Notes: generated from the letters alone by a model not told the origin. 64,000 bases of DNA from Pelagibius marinus (GCF_014925385.1 NZ_JACSDK010000011.1:1-64000); one strand, 5' to 3'; positions 7,252-15,297 are shown, numbered from the stretch's first letter. A program made the numbers and translations.

Positions 7252-8868
7252 ATGAGGCTATCCAGGAAGCTTTCGGGGGCGATCGCGGCCGCCGGCCTGC
7301 TCGCGCTGTCCGGTTCGCCGGCGGCGGCGGACGACAAGTGGGGCGCGCACATCGACCTGGAGGGCAAGGCGGGGACGAAGCGCAACCTGGGCGAGGCGGA
7401 GATCTTCATACCGCTGGCGCAGAACGACGCCACGCTGTTCTTCGGCGATATCCGCACACGGCTCGACGACCGGGACTCGCGCGAGGGCAACGTCGGCCTC
7501 GGGCTGCGGCACATGCTGGGCGGCGGCTGGAACCTGGGCGGCTACGGCTACTTCGACCTGCGGCGCACGGAGAGCGGCCACTCCTACCAGCAACTCACCT
7601 TCGGCGCCGAGGCGCTGGGCGAGGACTTCGACCTGCGCGCCAATTCCTACTGGCCCGTCGGCAAGACGGTGAAGTCGCTGGACAGTCTCAACACGGCGAC
7701 CCTGTCGGGCTCGACGATCACCGTCCGGGCCGGCGAGGAGCACGCCTTGCGCGGCTTCGATGCCGAGGTCGGCTGGCGGCTGCCGGTCTTCGAGGCGGAG
7801 GGCCCCCTCGACCTCAGGCTCTACGCCGGCGGCTTCACCTTCTACGATCCCGACGACGGCGATGTGCCCGACGTGACGGGCCCGCGGCTGCGCGCCGAGT
7901 TCACCGCCTACGAGGTGCCCTATCTCTGGGACGGGGCGCGGCTGACCCTGGGCGCCGAGTGGCAGCACGACGAGGTGCGCGGCGGCCAGGGCTTCGCCAG
8001 CCTGCGCCTGCGCATCCCCCTGCAGCCGGAAAGGGAGCGCGCGCGCCGGCTGACCGCCCAGGAGCGGCGCATGACTGTCCCGGTGATCCGCGATGTCGAT
8101 ATCGTCGCCCAGGCCGGCGCCTTCGGCGCAGTGGAGACGGCGACCGAGACGGCGGACGGGCGCCCCCTCACCGTGCTGAGCAGTGCCTCCACCAGCGGCG
8201 CGGCCCTGCCGGCGGCGGTCGCCGCGGCCGGGGCGAACGCGACGGTGATCCTGTCGGGCACCTTCAACACGACCGCCGCCACGACGCTGCAGGACGGCCA
8301 GACTTTGATGGGGGCGGGGACGGTCACGGTGAAGACCCCGTCGGGCCGCACCGCGGCGCTTGCCACGCCGGCCGCCACCATCGCCGGCGCCATCACCGAC
8401 TGGACCGTCGCTATGGCGAACGACAGCACGCTCTCCGGCCTGACGGTCAGCAACACTAGCGGGATCACCACCGATGCGGTGCTGGTCGCCGGCGTCGACA
8501 ACGTCGCCATCCTCGACAACACCCTCACCGCCACCTCGACCAGCGGGGATGAGGCGGCAGCGATCGCCACGGCCGGCAACATCGACACGCTGCTGATCCG
8601 CGGCAACACGCTGACGGCAACGGACGCGCGTACTGGCGGTATCACGTACGGCATTTTCTTGAGCGCTGGCGGCACGACGGAAACCAACGTCACCGTAGCC
8701 GGCAACACTTTCAGCTCGTCCGGCGGGGTTGCTAACTTCACAATCAGCGCCAACGGCACGGCCTTCGTGACCGCCGCCTCCACCGGCAACATTATCATCA
8801 GCGGCACCTGCAGCGGTGGTGGCTCCACCGGTTCGGTCAGCTTCACCAACGGCTCGACCTGCCCATGA
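7252..8868 (+). CDS. Inverse autotransporter-like (intimin/invasin-type) beta-barrel protein with Ser/Thr-rich passenger
   Basis: This is a 538-residue outer-membrane protein. A Sec signal peptide (about 1-26, cleaved near SPAAA-DD) is followed by a beta-barrel region (about 27-270) with the typical start WGAHIDLEGKAGTKR, glycine-rich amphipathic strands (GLGLRHMLGGGWNLGGYGYFD) and a repeated pattern of aromatic strand ends. Residues about 290-538 form an Ala/Thr/Ser/Gly-rich passenger with short repeats around IAGAITDW, LDNTLTAT and IRGNTLTAT, suggestive of a parallel beta-helix. The C-terminal tail contains the only two cysteines (CSGGGSTG ... STCP), which could form a disulfide. Intimins place the barrel N-terminally, as here; no LysM or Ig-like domain is seen. 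A role in surface adhesion is inferred. Confidence 0.75.
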   Translation: MRLSRKLSGAIAAAGLLALSGSPAAADDKWGAHIDLEGKAGTKRNLGEAEIFIPLAQNDATLFFGDIRTRLDDRDSREGNVGLGLRHMLGGGWNLGGYGYFDLRRTESGHSYQQLTFGAEALGEDFDLRANSYWPVGKTVKSLDSLNTATLSGSTITVRAGEEHALRGFDAEVGWRLPVFEAEGPLDLRLYAGGFTFYDPDDGDVPDVTGPRLRAEFTAYEVPYLWDGARLTLGAEWQHDEVRGGQGFASLRLRIPLQPERERARRLTAQERRMTVPVIRDVDIVAQAGAFGAVETATETADGRPLTVLSSASTSGAALPAAVAAAGANATVILSGTFNTTAATTLQDGQTLMGAGTVTVKTPSGRTAALATPAATIAGAITDWTVAMANDSTLSGLTVSNTSGITTDAVLVAGVDNVAILDNTLTATSTSGDEAAAIATAGNIDTLLIRGNTLTATDARTGGITYGIFLSAGGTTETNVTVAGNTFSSSGGVANFTISANGTAFVTAASTGNIIISGTCSGGGSTGSVSFTNGSTCP

Positions 8869-8938
8869 GGGGTGCGGCGGCCGGCGGCGGCACTTTCAGC
8901 CTCTCACCCTTCCAATTCGAACCGCAGCTGGGAACGGC

Positions 8939-9120
8939 CTGTCATTGCGCTAGCGCAAGGCAGCGGCGGCGAATCCCTTGGATGATGCCCCCATGTCTGA
9001 GGTCCAAGGTATTCCCCTTTTTCCAGAACCGCTGCGCTTTCTGCTCCGGCCCTTGCCGCTGTTCCCCCTGCGCCTCGCTTTGAACCGGGTGGTGGCGCGC
9101 TTTGCGGCGGAGCGTCCGGC
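8939..9120 (+). repeat. 182-bp direct repeat, copy 2 (intact ubiT promoter and 5' end)
   Basis: This is the partner of 5558-5739, with 181 of 182 bases identical. In this copy the sequence continues into a full ubiT, so copy 2 is the functional end. The first base outside the repeat on the right is G at 9121, versus C at 5740. Confidence 0.97.
8945..8992 (+). promoter_or_regulatory. Predicted class-II FNR/CRP-family promoter of ubiTUV, leaderless start
   Basis: The perfect 14-bp palindrome TTGCGCTAGCGCAA (8945-8958) has its centre between 8951 and 8952, which is -41.5 if transcription starts at the ubiT ATG (8993). GATGAT at 8981-8986 then falls exactly at -12 to -7 (4 of 6 matches to TATAAT). 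No Shine-Dalgarno sequence precedes the ATG, fitting a leaderless mRNA. The half-site TTGCG differs from the classical FNR TTGAT, so which CRP/FNR member binds is open. Confidence 0.6.
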
Positions 9121-9550
9121 GATCTTCCGCCGACTCGGCAGTCACGCCGAAAAGGTCTACCTCATCGACGCCGTCGACCTTCCCTTCATCTTCCGCCTGC
9201 GCCCCTCGGCGGAGCGGCCGTCCATCGATCTCTGCCGCCGTGCGGTCTCGGGGGCGCGCCTGGGGCCGTGGGACGCGCGCATTGCCGGCCCTCTGGCGGC
9301 GCTGTTGGGCATGATCCACGGCAGTTTCGACGGCGATGCCCTGTTCTTTTCCCGCGACATCGTCGTCGAAGGGGACACCGAGGCCGTTCTCGCCCTGCGC
9401 AATGCCCTCGACGACGCGGAAATCGACTTGCTGTCCGAAGCCGCCAGACTCCTGGGCCCGGCCGGTGGCGTCGTGGAGCGCGTCGGGCGCGGTGTTCTCT
9501 CCGAGGCCGGCCGCCTCACCGGCGTCAGCCTGGTCCGGGCGGAGAGCTAG
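8993..9550 (+). CDS. ubiT: Ubiquinone biosynthesis accessory factor UbiT (SCP2 domain)
   Basis: This 185-residue protein has an SCP2-type sterol/lipid-carrier domain. In E. coli, UbiT works with UbiU and UbiV in O2-independent ubiquinone synthesis, probably binding prenylated intermediates. Residues about 45-150 contain the SCP2 core, including IFRLRPS, GDALFFSRDIVVEGDTEAVLALRN and the Asp/Glu-rich region after it. The N-terminal 45 residues are Leu/Pro-rich and shared with the truncated copy at 5612. The ATG at 8993 is preferred over an in-frame TTG at 8978 because the protein aligns from MSEVQG and the promoter geometry places the transcript start on this A. It is first of three genes; ubiU follows after 2 bp. 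Confidence 0.88.
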   Translation: MSEVQGIPLFPEPLRFLLRPLPLFPLRLALNRVVARFAAERPAIFRRLGSHAEKVYLIDAVDLPFIFRLRPSAERPSIDLCRRAVSGARLGPWDARIAGPLAALLGMIHGSFDGDALFFSRDIVVEGDTEAVLALRNALDDAEIDLLSEAARLLGPAGGVVERVGRGVLSEAGRLTGVSLVRAES

Positions 9551-9552
9551 GC

Positions 9553-10557
9553 ATGGAGGGCAGGAGAGAGGGCGCCAGGCTTGAACTCGTCTGCCCGGCC
9601 GGCACGCCCGCGGCCCTGCGGGCGGCGGTCGAGGCCGGGGCCGACTGCGTCTACTGCGGCTTCAGGGACGAAACCAACGCCCGCAACTTCCCCGGCCTCA
9701 ACTTCTCCCCGGAGGAGCTGGCGGAGTCGATCGACTACGCCCATGAGCGCGGCGCGCGGGTCCTGGTCGCCATCAACACCTTTCCCCGCGCCGGTGCCGA
9801 GGAAATCTGGCACCGCGCCGTCGACACCGCCGCGCAGCTGCGCGCCGATGCCGTCATCCTGGCGGACATGGGCCTCCTCGCCTACACCGCCGAGCGGCAC
9901 CCGGACCTGCGGCGCCATCTCTCGGTCCAGGCGGCGGCGGCCAACGCCCAGGCCATAGAGTTCTACGTCGAGGCCTTTGGCGTCCGCCGCGTGGTCCTGC
10001 CACGCGTCCTGACGGTGCAGGAGATCGCCGCCATCAACGCGGCGGTGTCTTGCGAGACCGAGGTCTTCGTCTTCGGCGGACTCTGCGTCATGGCCGAAGG
10101 GCGTTGCGCGCTGTCTTCCTACGCCACCGGCAAGTCGCCGAACATGCACGGAGTCTGTTCGCCGGCCAGCCATGTGCGCTATCAGGAAGAAGACGGCGAG
10201 CTGGTTTCCCGCCTCGGGAACTTCACCATCGACCGGGTGCCCGCCGGGGAGCCGGCGCCCTATCCGACCCTCTGCAAGGGGTGCTTCAGCGCCGGCGGCA
10301 AGCGCGGCCATGTCTTCGAGGACCCCGTCAGCCTGGACGCGGCCACGCTGCTGCCGCAACTTGCCGAGGCCGGCGTGACCGCGCTGAAGATCGAAGGGCG
10401 CCAGCGCAGCCGCTCCTACACCCAGGCGGTGGTCGCGAGCTTTCGCCGCGCCGTCGACGCCCAGGCCGAAGGCCGCGCCATCCCCGCGGGCGAACTGCGG
10501 CGCCTGAGCGAGGGTCAGACGACGACCGCCGGCGCCTACCGCAAGACCTGGCGCTAG
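9553..10557 (+). CDS. ubiU: Ubiquinone biosynthesis protein UbiU (U32 peptidase family, 4Fe-4S)
   Basis: This 334-residue member of the U32 family acts with UbiV as the O2-independent hydroxylation module of anaerobic ubiquinone synthesis. The start ELVCPAGTPAALRAAVEAGAD is typical. Four cysteines, C178, C185, C202 and C241, have the same spacing (7, 17, 39) as the iron-sulfur ligands C169, C176, C193 and C232 of E. coli UbiU, so cluster binding is well supported. KIEGRQRS near residue 280 is the family signature. The ATG at 9553 follows the ubiT stop by 2 bp. The cytosolic UbiUV complex is assembled from this protein and the next one. Confidence 0.95.
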   Translation: MEGRREGARLELVCPAGTPAALRAAVEAGADCVYCGFRDETNARNFPGLNFSPEELAESIDYAHERGARVLVAINTFPRAGAEEIWHRAVDTAAQLRADAVILADMGLLAYTAERHPDLRRHLSVQAAAANAQAIEFYVEAFGVRRVVLPRVLTVQEIAAINAAVSCETEVFVFGGLCVMAEGRCALSSYATGKSPNMHGVCSPASHVRYQEEDGELVSRLGNFTIDRVPAGEPAPYPTLCKGCFSAGGKRGHVFEDPVSLDAATLLPQLAEAGVTALKIEGRQRSRSYTQAVVASFRRAVDAQAEGRAIPAGELRRLSEGQTTTAGAYRKTWR

Positions 10558-10586
10558 CTGCGGCTCCCCAGGAAGGAGAGAAGACC

Positions 10587-11504
10587 ATGACCCAGCTGAC
10601 ACTCGGGCCGCTGCTGTTCAACTGGCCGGCGGAGCGCTGGAGCGACTTCTACGCCCGCATCGCCGACGAGGCGCCGCTGGACCGTGTCTGCCTGGGCGAG
10701 GTCGTCTGCTCCAAGCGCCTGCCGTTTTACGCCGACCGCATTCCGGAAGCCATCGAGCGGCTGCAGCGCGGCGGCAAGACCGTCGTGCTGTCCTCCCTGG
10801 CGCTGGTCACCCTGGCCCGCGAACAGCGGCTCTGTGCCGATCTGGCCGCCGGCGAAGACTTCGACGTCGAGATCAACGACCTGACGATGCTCGCTCATCT
10901 GGCGGCGGACCGGGACTTCGCGGTCGGGCCGCTGGTCAATGTCTACAACGAAGGCACGCTCGCCTTCCTCGCAAGTCGCGGCGCCCGCCACGTCTGCCTG
11001 CCGCCCGAGCTGCCGCTGGCCTCCGTGGCGACCCTGGCCGCCGCCGGCAAGACGCGGGGAATCGCGACGGAGGTCTGGGCCTTCGGGCGCCTGCCGCTGG
11101 CGATTTCCGGGCGCTGCTATCACGCCCGGGTGCACGGCCTGGCCAAGGACTCCTGCCAGTTCGTCTGCGGCGAGGATCCCGACGGCCTGCCGGTGGAAAC
11201 CCTGGACGGCGAGGACTTTCTGGCCATCAACGGCGTGCAGACGCTGTCCTTCGCCTATGCCGGCCTGCTCGGCGATATCGAGGTCCTTGAGGCGGCCGGG
11301 GTGGCGGCGCTGCGCCTTTCGCCCCAGGACTGCGACATGGTGGCGGTGGCGCGCCTGTTCCGGGAAACCCTCGACGGACGTCTTGCACCGGAGGCCGCGC
11401 AGGAGGCGCTGGCAGGCGACCTGCCTGAGATCGTCTTCGCCAACGGGTTTATCGCCGGGCGGCCCGGCGCGGAAGCCGCGGGGCACGGCTGGTCTGCCGC
11501 CTGA
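10587..11504 (+). CDS. ubiV: Ubiquinone biosynthesis protein UbiV (U32 family, 4Fe-4S)
   Basis: This is the 305-residue partner of UbiU. The start MTQLTLGPLLFNWPAERW is characteristic. Candidate cluster ligands are C41 (EVVCSKR) and the trio C177, C190 and C194 (SGRCYHARVHG ... SCQFVCGED). The 13 and 4 spacing of the trio equals that of E. coli UbiV C180, C193 and C197. The ATG at 10587 has GGAAGGAGAG eight bases upstream; the frame is open upstream through ubiU but that part is out of register with homology. The three genes ubiT-ubiU-ubiV form a tight unit, and their presence says the organism makes ubiquinone when oxygen is scarce, for example for anaerobic respiration. Confidence 0.95.
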   Translation: MTQLTLGPLLFNWPAERWSDFYARIADEAPLDRVCLGEVVCSKRLPFYADRIPEAIERLQRGGKTVVLSSLALVTLAREQRLCADLAAGEDFDVEINDLTMLAHLAADRDFAVGPLVNVYNEGTLAFLASRGARHVCLPPELPLASVATLAAAGKTRGIATEVWAFGRLPLAISGRCYHARVHGLAKDSCQFVCGEDPDGLPVETLDGEDFLAINGVQTLSFAYAGLLGDIEVLEAAGVAALRLSPQDCDMVAVARLFRETLDGRLAPEAAQEALAGDLPEIVFANGFIAGRPGAEAAGHGWSAA

Positions 11505-11614
11505 TCCTCTGGGGCTGCGCCGTTTGGCTTCGGGGCCCGTATGGTGTATCTCCGCCTTGAGGAAATGACCCGGCCGGACCTGCGGCGCGGGCGCGGACAG
11601 CGGAAAGACGAAGC

Positions 11615-12673
11615 ATGAAGAAGCACAAGATCGCCGTGGTGCCGGGTGACGGCGTCGGCCCGGAAGTCATCGCAGCGGGCCTGGAGGTGCTGCAGGCCGT
11701 GGCCGAGGCCGACGGCGGCTTCACCTTCGAGAGCCAGAGCTTCGACTGGGGCTCCGACCGCTATCGCCGGGTCGGCAGCATGATGCCGGAGGACGGCGTC
11801 GAGACCCTGCGCGGCTTCGACGCCATCTACTTCGGCGCCGTGGGCGACCCGGACATTCCCGACCACATCACCCTCTGGGAACTGCGCCTGGCCATCTGCC
11901 AGGGCCTGGACCAATACGCCAACGTGCGCCCGACGCGCCTGCTGCCCGGCATGCAGGGGCCGCTGCGCCCCGAACTGGGCGAGCAGATCGACTGGGTGAT
12001 CGTGCGCGAGAACTCCGAGGGCGAATACGCCGGTGTCGGCGGGCGGGTCCACACCGGCCTGCCGCTGGAAACCGCCATGGATGTCTCGGTTTTCACCCGT
12101 GAGGGCGTCGCGCGCATCTGCCGCTTCGCCTGCGAGCTGGCCATGAGCCGCCCGCGCAAGCGCCTGACGGTGGTCACCAAGTCCAACGCCCAGCGCCACG
12201 GCATGGTGTTCTGGGACGCGGTCTGCCGCGAGGTCCTGGCCGACTTCCCGGATCTGAACGTGGACTTCAAGCTGGTCGACGCCATGACCGCGCGCATGGT
12301 TACCCACCCGGGCGACATCGACACCGTGGTGGCCACCAACCTGCACGCCGACGTGCTCTCCGACCTGGCCTCGGCCCTGACCGGCAGCCTGGGCAACGGC
12401 GCCACCGCCAACATCAACCCCGGGCCCGGCGTGCCCTCGATGTTCGAGCCGATCCACGGCTCGGCCTTCGACATCACCGGCAAGGGCATCGCCAACCCGG
12501 TGGGCGCCTTCTGGACCGGCGCCATGATGCTGGAGCACCTGGGCGAGACGGCGGCGGCGGAGCGCCTGATGAAGGCGGTGGAGGCGGTGACGGAGAACGG
12601 GCCGCGCACGCCGGACATGGGTGGCCAGGCCGGCAGCGCCGACGTCACCAAGGCGGTGCTGGCGGCGCTCTAG
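11615..12673 (+). CDS. ttuC: Tartrate dehydrogenase/decarboxylase (D-malate dehydrogenase family)
   Basis: This 352-residue beta-decarboxylating dehydrogenase belongs to the isocitrate/isopropylmalate family. The sequence fits the tartrate dehydrogenase/D-malate dehydrogenase branch: IAVVPGDGVGPEV at the N-terminus, DAIYFGAVGDPDIPDHITLW near 70, VRENSEGEYAG near 128, the catalytic Lys in VVTKSNAQRHG near 188, the metal-binding Asp region NLHADVLSDLASALTGSLG near 245, and the NAD loop EPIHGSAFDITGKGIANP near 280. Known enzymes oxidise tartrate, meso-tartrate or D-malate with NAD. Substrate choice cannot be settled from sequence. It lies 110 bp after ubiV on the same strand but probably has its own promoter. 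TarD is encoded 8 kb upstream. Confidence 0.88.
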   Translation: MKKHKIAVVPGDGVGPEVIAAGLEVLQAVAEADGGFTFESQSFDWGSDRYRRVGSMMPEDGVETLRGFDAIYFGAVGDPDIPDHITLWELRLAICQGLDQYANVRPTRLLPGMQGPLRPELGEQIDWVIVRENSEGEYAGVGGRVHTGLPLETAMDVSVFTREGVARICRFACELAMSRPRKRLTVVTKSNAQRHGMVFWDAVCREVLADFPDLNVDFKLVDAMTARMVTHPGDIDTVVATNLHADVLSDLASALTGSLGNGATANINPGPGVPSMFEPIHGSAFDITGKGIANPVGAFWTGAMMLEHLGETAAAERLMKAVEAVTENGPRTPDMGGQAGSADVTKAVLAAL

Positions 12674-12690
12674 CAGGCGCCGGCCCGGCG

Positions 12691-13050
12691 CTACTGCTTG
12701 TTGAGCAGGTCGTAGATGACGTAGGCGATATCGCCTTCCAGGGGGAAGGACAGCATCCCCATGACCGAATAGCCGAGCAGCCAGGGCATGAGGTAGAAGC
12801 GGACCATAAAGAAGAACCAGGCGACGAAGAGCGGCACCAGCGGCTCGATCAGGAAGCCCGGCGTCACCGGCTTGAAGACCCTGAGGATGGGGTTGGTCAG
12901 CTTCACGAAAGCCTTCATGAAGAACCAATCGGAATCGACCGGCAGGAAGAGGTTCATGGCGACCCTTCCAATCAGGGTCCACATGACCACGCCGAGGGCG
13001 TAGTCGATCGCCACGACCCAGATCGGGAAAGTGGAAAGCGGATCGGTCAT
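12691..13050 (-). CDS. YggT-like small membrane protein
   Basis: This 119-residue protein has three likely membrane helices, at about 10-30 (VVAIDYALGVVMWTLIGRV), 65-90 (LIEPLVPLFVAWFFFMVRF) and a shorter one near 95-105. The FVKLTNPILRVFKPVTPG segment resembles the conserved P-x-x-P loop of YggT-family inner-membrane proteins (LxxLTxPxLxPxRR), which are implicated in membrane or osmotic homeostasis in other bacteria. It ends 17 bp from the convergent tartrate dehydrogenase. It is separated from the symporter upstream by a strong terminator, so it must have its own promoter in the short 13051-13084 gap or depend on read-through. Function is not established. Confidence 0.65.
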   Translation of the reverse strand: MTDPLSTFPIWVVAIDYALGVVMWTLIGRVAMNLFLPVDSDWFFMKAFVKLTNPILRVFKPVTPGFLIEPLVPLFVAWFFFMVRFYLMPWLLGYSVMGMLSFPLEGDIAYVIYDLLNKQ

Positions 13051-13084
13051 CGGGACTGCTTAACTCAAAGAAGCCGTCGAAGGA

Positions 13085-13118
13085 AGAAAAAGGGGTGGCG
13101 GAGAAACTCCGCCACCCC
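13085..13118 (-). terminator. Strong Rho-independent terminator of the symporter operon
   Basis: A perfect 12-bp stem (13092-13103 with 13107-13118, GGGGTGGCGGAG) with a three-base loop is followed on the minus strand by TTTTTCTT. It lies 27 bp beyond the symporter stop codon. Confidence 0.93.
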
Positions 13119-13144
13119 AGTTCACACTTGCTTTGTAACTCAGG

Positions 13145-14962
13145 TCAGTGGGCAGCACCGAGGATCGTCTTGCCCGAAGGCACGCGAACCTCGTCCACCA
13201 TGGCCTGGGTTTCCGCATCAGGTGCGGGGGTCATCAGGCTGACGACGACCATGGCGACCAGGCTCACCGGCATGCCGATGATCGCGAAGCGCAGATGGTC
13301 GATGCCGAGCCAAGGCGTACCGCCCATGCCTCCAGGGAAGACATAGTAGAGGTAGGCCGATCCGGCGACGAAACCGCAGACCATGCCTGCGATCGCGCCT
13401 TGGGTATTGGCCCGTTTCCACCAGACGCCCAGCACCAGCGGGAAGAACAGGCCGGAGGCCGCGAAGCAGAAGGCCCAGGCCACTGCACCGAGGATGCCGG
13501 TCAGCTTCAAGCTCGCGATGAAGGCCGCCAAGGCGCCGATGGCGATCAGCAGGACGCGCGCCACGATGAGGCGGTGACGCGTATCGGCCTTCGGATCGAT
13601 GATCTTGTAGTAAAGATCATGGCTGAGGGCGTTGGCGATGGCCAGCAGCAGGCCGTCGGCCGTCGACATGGCGGCAGCCAGGCCACCGGCGGCGACCAGA
13701 CCGGAGATGACGTACGGCAGGCCGGCGATCTCCGGCGTTGCCAGCACGACGATATCCGGCCGCATGAAGAACTCGTTCAGCTGCAGAATGCCGTCGCCGT
13801 TGCTGTCGGAAAGCGCAAGCATCCCGACGCTCGACCAGTTCTGGATCCAGGGCAGGCTGCTCACCGCCTCGAAGGACTGTCCGATGATGGCCGTCGGCAA
13901 GGTCGGATCGAGGAGCTGCAGCTTCGTCAGCGTGGCCAGAGCCGGCGCCGTGAAGTACAGCAGGAAGATGAAGAACAGCGAGAAGGCAACCGACTTGCGG
14001 GCCGCGCGAACCGATGGCGTCGTGAAGTAGCGCATCAGAATGTGCGGCAGCGAGGCGGTGCCCGCCATCATGCAGAAGGCCAGGGTAACGAACTTCCAGC
14101 TGTCCAGCCCCCCCTGCGGATCGTTGTGCGGTGTCGTCAGGATCCGCAAGCCCGCGAAGGATTCGGTGGCGGCGGTACCCAGCCCCACTACGGGCTCCAG
14201 TTCCTGGATGCGTTGCACCGCATCGCCGTAGCTGAAGTGTGGAATGACGCCGAAGCCCTGCACGTTGGACATCCAGACGACCGGCACCACGTAGGCGATG
14301 ATGAGCACGATGTACTGGGCCACCTGGGTCCAGGTCACCGCCCGCATGCCGCCCAGCATGGAGCACAGCAGGATGCCGAGAAGGCCGACCCAGACACCCA
14401 CCTCGAAGGGGATGTGCAGGGCACGGGCCGCGATGGTGCCGGAGGCGTTGATCTGCGCGGTCACGTAGGTGAAGGAGGCGGCCACGAGAACGACGATGGC
14501 ACAGAAGCGGGCCAAGTTCCCGCCGTAGCGGGTGCCAATGAAGTCCGGCACCGTATAGCAGCCGAACTTGCGCAGGTAGGGCGCCATCAGCGAGTTGACC
14601 AGCACATAGCCGCCGGTCCAGCCGACGACGAAGCCCAGGTAGCCGTAGCCGCCGAAGTAGATGCCGCCGGCCAGGGCCACGAAGGAGGCGCCGGACATCC
14701 AGTCCGCCGCCGTGGCCATGCCGTTGTAGACGGCGGGCACTTCACGCCCGGCGACATAGTAGGCTTCAACCTGCATGGTGCGGGAGAGCCAGCCGATGAC
14801 CGCGTAGATCACCACGGTGAAGGCCACGAAGAGAATGCCGATGGTGTTGGCGCCCACACCGAACAGTTCAAGAATGGCCATCAGGATGACGAAGGCCAAG
14901 AACCCGCCGGTATACATCGCGTATACGCGGCCGAGGTTTTCGATAAAGCTTCCTTTTATCAT
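13145..14962 (-). CDS. Sodium:solute symporter (VC_2705-type, ActP-related)
   Basis: This 605-residue inner-membrane transporter of the SSS family has about 13 predicted helices, beginning with AMYTGGFLAFVILMAILELFG. The conserved SSS regions are AADWMSGASFVALAGGIYF (86-104), YTVPDFIGTRYG (136-147) and GLAAAMSTADGLLLAIANAL near 435. This subtype is usually paired with a DUF4212 protein, as here (11 bp upstream gene, same strand), and is annotated as a putative acetate or monocarboxylate symporter. Residues 386-397 read DSNGDGILQLNE, a complete canonical EF-hand calcium loop, lying between two predicted helices. A strong terminator follows. Substrate is unknown; acetate or a related organic acid is the best guess. 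Confidence 0.88.
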   Translation of the reverse strand: MIKGSFIENLGRVYAMYTGGFLAFVILMAILELFGVGANTIGILFVAFTVVIYAVIGWLSRTMQVEAYYVAGREVPAVYNGMATAADWMSGASFVALAGGIYFGGYGYLGFVVGWTGGYVLVNSLMAPYLRKFGCYTVPDFIGTRYGGNLARFCAIVVLVAASFTYVTAQINASGTIAARALHIPFEVGVWVGLLGILLCSMLGGMRAVTWTQVAQYIVLIIAYVVPVVWMSNVQGFGVIPHFSYGDAVQRIQELEPVVGLGTAATESFAGLRILTTPHNDPQGGLDSWKFVTLAFCMMAGTASLPHILMRYFTTPSVRAARKSVAFSLFFIFLLYFTAPALATLTKLQLLDPTLPTAIIGQSFEAVSSLPWIQNWSSVGMLALSDSNGDGILQLNEFFMRPDIVVLATPEIAGLPYVISGLVAAGGLAAAMSTADGLLLAIANALSHDLYYKIIDPKADTRHRLIVARVLLIAIGALAAFIASLKLTGILGAVAWAFCFAASGLFFPLVLGVWWKRANTQGAIAGMVCGFVAGSAYLYYVFPGGMGGTPWLGIDHLRFAIIGMPVSLVAMVVVSLMTPAPDAETQAMVDEVRVPSGKTILGAAH

Positions 14963-14973
14963 GATGGCTTCCC

Positions 14974-15249
14974 CTATTGCTGATCGCTCTCGCTACCGAC
15001 ACCGGCCTCGTCGTCGATCGCGTCCTGCCGCCAGTTCTGGAAGAAGATGAGCAGCACGAACACGATCAGCGAGCCTTGAACGATGAAGTAGTAGCCCAGC
15101 GGAAAGCCGATGAAGGTCATCGAGTTAAGGTCTTTGGCGAACCAGGGAACTATAAATGAGAAGATGAACCAGAGCGCCAGGACCAAGATCGTCAGACTTC
15201 GCGTCTTGGCCCAATGGCGCTGTTTAGCGTCTTGGCTGATTTCAGGCAT
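14974..15249 (-). CDS. DUF4212 small membrane subunit of the symporter
   Basis: This 91-residue protein has two transmembrane helices, about 18-38 (LTILVLALWFIFSFIVPWF) and 50-70 (YYFIVQGSLIVFVLLIFF), joined by the family signature FIGFPLGYY. It ends in an acidic cytoplasmic tail. DUF4212 proteins nearly always precede an SSS symporter of the kind encoded next (gap 11 bp), and they are thought to be a second subunit of that carrier. The ATG at 15249 starts the operon. The upstream gap of 188 bp holds the promoter. Confidence 0.9.
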   Translation of the reverse strand: MPEISQDAKQRHWAKTRSLTILVLALWFIFSFIVPWFAKDLNSMTFIGFPLGYYFIVQGSLIVFVLLIFFQNWRQDAIDDEAGVGSESDQQ

Positions 15250-15297
15250 GTTATCCCCCGCATTAATTATTGTATCTTACCCCACTACTGTGACCCC

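Noticed and set aside
5740-8938. Transposon or insertion sequence
   Set aside because: No transposase and no short terminal inverted repeats; a 182-bp repeat is far too long for a target-site duplication.
13148-14983. 611-codon open frame on the plus strand opposite the symporter
   Set aside because: It is His/Gln/Gly/Asp-rich with no family resemblance and is a by-product of GC-biased codons in the minus-strand symporter gene, whose membrane helices and family motifs are clear.
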